A stretch of DNA of 64,000 nt from Glandiceps talaboti (lineage: Eukaryota > Hemichordata > Enteropneusta > Spengelidae), in NCBI RefSeq assembly GCF_964340395.1, contig NC_135551.1, positions 8,854,379 through 8,918,378 of the forward strand, given 5' to 3'. The notes beneath the pieces were generated by a model. The model had not been told where the DNA came from and ran no database searches. It worked only from the letters and a program-made list of their open reading frames with translations. The translations under genes were made by a program, and so were the position numbers. Shown in pieces: positions 61,980 to 64,000 of this stretch. Within the stretch, counting starts at the first letter, position 1. Each line of letters starts with the position of its first letter.

Positions 61980-63061
61980 TTAATAACCCAATCAACGTCC
62001 TGAACAAACTCAAGACACCTACCCAATAAATTTCAACTCAATTGGCTCATTAGTTTCGGTATTTTTACCAAAAATTATATTTTGTAACCCTAATTTACAT
62101 ATTAATGACCCAGTCAATTTGTCTTGAACAAACTTATATCTGTTAATTCCAAAACAGCTACACACCAAATTTTAACTCAATTCACCCTGTAGTTTTGTAG
62201 AAGATTTTGAAGTATTTTACCCTAACTTCTAACCTAATTCATGGTAAAAATATCCCAATCAATTTGACTTGAACAAAGATATCTGCTCATGAAATGACAC
62301 CTACACACTAGAATTCAGGATAATTCATTGGTTTTAAAGGAGAAGAAGAAAGTACAAAATGTGTCGGATGAACAACAGAGAACAACCTAAAAATGGAACA
62401 CAGATAAAAAAAATTCGAGTACTCAACAAAAAATAGCGGCAATGGTGTTGTAGCACAACTGTACAATTTTTAAAAATGTTTATCCACATGCTGATACATG
62501 TCGGTATAGCTGTCCATTTGCTAAATGACTATTCAGTTGCCAATCCAACCATGTTGTTATATTTGCAATGAACGCGATCATTAAGCTGTTGCTATGAACG
62601 TGGTCATGTTGCTAGAAATATTTGCGTACATTTTTTTGAATGTTCATTCACTTGTCTATACATCCCCGATGTTATATCGGGGCAATATACGTTATCATTC
62701 GACTGTTGCTATGAGCGTGGTGGTGTTGTTGTTGTTATGTACATCTGCATACATTTTTCGAATGTTTATTCATTTGTCTATTAATCCATGTTGTTATCTT
62801 TGTGAAATACACCAGTAACACCACCGTTTGGATGTTGTTACAGGCTGGTCATGATTGCTAGGGACGTTTGCATTCATTTAGAATGCATAGCCATAGTTTG
62901 CATTAATCTTAATTTACTCAAAACTAAGAACGTTCCAGCCAAATTTCACGTCAATATGCCCAGCAGTTTTTGAGTTTTAAGTTTTTAGACTTTAAGCCAT
63001 TTACACACACATATTTCACCATGCCTATAGCATAACTGAACCTCAGTCCAGTTGTGCTAAA
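61980..63061 (+). mobile_element. Helitron/Helentron-like element, copy 2
   Basis: Core repeats at 61975-62330 (ACCCTAATATGCATATTAAT, CCCAATCAA, AATTTCAACTCAATT). A different tandem array of about 115-bp units at 62500-62860 (TGTTGCTATGA.CGTGGT, TTCATT.ACTTGTCTAT.). Then CAAATTTCACGTCAATATGC and the same hairpin end, TAGCAT..CTGAACCTCAGTCCAG..GTGCTA, at 63028-63058. It lacks the long (AGAC)n tract. Confidence 0.5.
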
Positions 63062-64000
63062 AAATAAAATATATCAATTAAAACTTGAAAGCCAATGTAT
63101 AGTGTAGTATTTCACACTATAATGCTAAAGAGGTCGCGTTAACACATTATTTGACGCTATATTTGACACTGGGAAGGCAATTGTTTTTGGATATACGCGT
63201 CCTAAAGAGAGAACAAATTGGATCTGTGTTAGAAAACGAACAAGTTATCGTTTCCTTGTCAAATAAGACACTTACGCACAGTTCTGTATTGCAAGTTTTG
63301 GCTAAAATTCTTAGTGCAGTGTGGCCTGTGATAATTTGAATACAGGGTTCATATACTCAGAGTAAAACAAAATTCCAGGGCTTTTCGTCATTTTTCCAGG
63401 GGCATTCGTATTGATTTGGTTCATTGAATTTGTCCAGGGGTGTTGAAGATCAAAATTTATTTCATTGAATGACATATAATTCTCTGACATGGACGACAAG
63501 TAACTACCAAGGGCTCTCAAAAGCTGTCACAAAACATTTCAAAGACAGTCAACACTCTATGAAGTTGTTGGTTTCAAAAAACATCATAGCCATTAGATTA
63601 ATATCGTTCATTTCCAATCAGCCTAATGGAAAAGACATTAACCACGATCTTTAAACATTGGAAATGACAATTTGTTTTGTCTATATATTTCTATATATAT
63701 TTATCTCTGCATCGTTGTCTTATTATTTTAGTACCATGAGTCAATACTGTAATACTAGACTTTGCTTCCATCAAAATCTTGACTATCATGTTCACTCACT
63801 AGTGCATTGTAGGTGCTAAAATATGAATTTATACATTGTGGGTCCCAATAAACTTATCCCTACCAACATTAAATCAACCAATTCATCACAGTCTTTCAAA
63901 CGGCATTTCTTTGAGCAATACATTGATCGAGTGTAACTTTTTATGTGTCTTCTTTATGCAAATCGCCTCTCTAATCCATCTTTGGTATCTGTCCGTTTCT
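63062..64000. other. Flank, no gene recognised
   Basis: 63350-63640 contains AAATTCCAGGGCTTTT-like phrases and a plus-strand frame (NYQGLSKAVTKHFKDSQHS) faintly like the zinc-finger lead of hAT-derived proteins. Too weak to call. Confidence 0.3.

Overview
The window is AT-rich, intron-rich animal genomic DNA crowded with microsatellites, Penelope-like and LINE retroelement debris, Helitron-like core repeats and small palindromic elements. This texture is typical of marine invertebrates, but I cannot name the species. No bacterial-style operon, rRNA, tRNA or CRISPR array was recognised.

The only host gene I can support is on the minus strand, with its 5' end beyond or near 61.4 kb and its 3' end left of position 599. 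Thirteen exons with GT/AG borders and compatible phases chain into one stop-free frame of 2,700 nt (900 codons) across about 61 kb. In protein order they are: galactose-binding/F-lectin-like domain in two halves (61134-61445, 33829-34026), EGF (33177-33299), Link/C-type-lectin-fold domain (24538-24834), discoidin F5/8C-like domain in two exons (17354-17673, 15552-15690), PAN/apple (12929-13198), CUB (9081-9509), a full C-type lectin domain in three exons (8721-8921, 7493-7574, 6169-6320), a 57-nt linker exon (1970-2026) and an LDL-receptor class A module (599-718). Nearly all modules are bounded by phase-1 introns, the signature of exon shuffling, so the product should be a secreted or cell-surface multidomain lectin-like protein. 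Signal peptide, any membrane anchor, promoter and poly(A) site were not seen.

The introns hold most of the other content. 5.4-6.0 kb and 62-63 kb: Helitron/Helentron-like core-repeat elements with terminal hairpins. 7.7-8.7 and 22.3-24.0 kb: copies of one dispersed repeat. 14.6-15.1 kb: a short-period satellite. 18.0-20.4 kb: a 1.2-kb tandem duplication followed by a 160-bp palindrome. 25.0-30.1 kb: Penelope-like elements, hammerhead-ribozyme-like sequences, an inverted-arm element and a TA-flanked MITE. 31.1-32.3 kb: an L1/Tx1-like LINE. 40.5-41.3 kb: a roughly 147-bp satellite. 48-52.3 kb: three decayed LINE fragments. 57.6-60.7 kb: a long diverged inverted repeat.

The least conventional signals are (1) ultra-short 26-36-bp palindromes flanked by 7-8-bp direct duplications, one with an apparent empty site elsewhere in the window; (2) two perfect-palindrome elements of 186 and 143 bp, each with an exact 9-bp target duplication; (3) a 258-bp sequence present twice, inverted and apparently identical; and (4) a compact hammerhead fold at 25061-25100. 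All calls were made by reading the sequence; no alignment or folding program was run.
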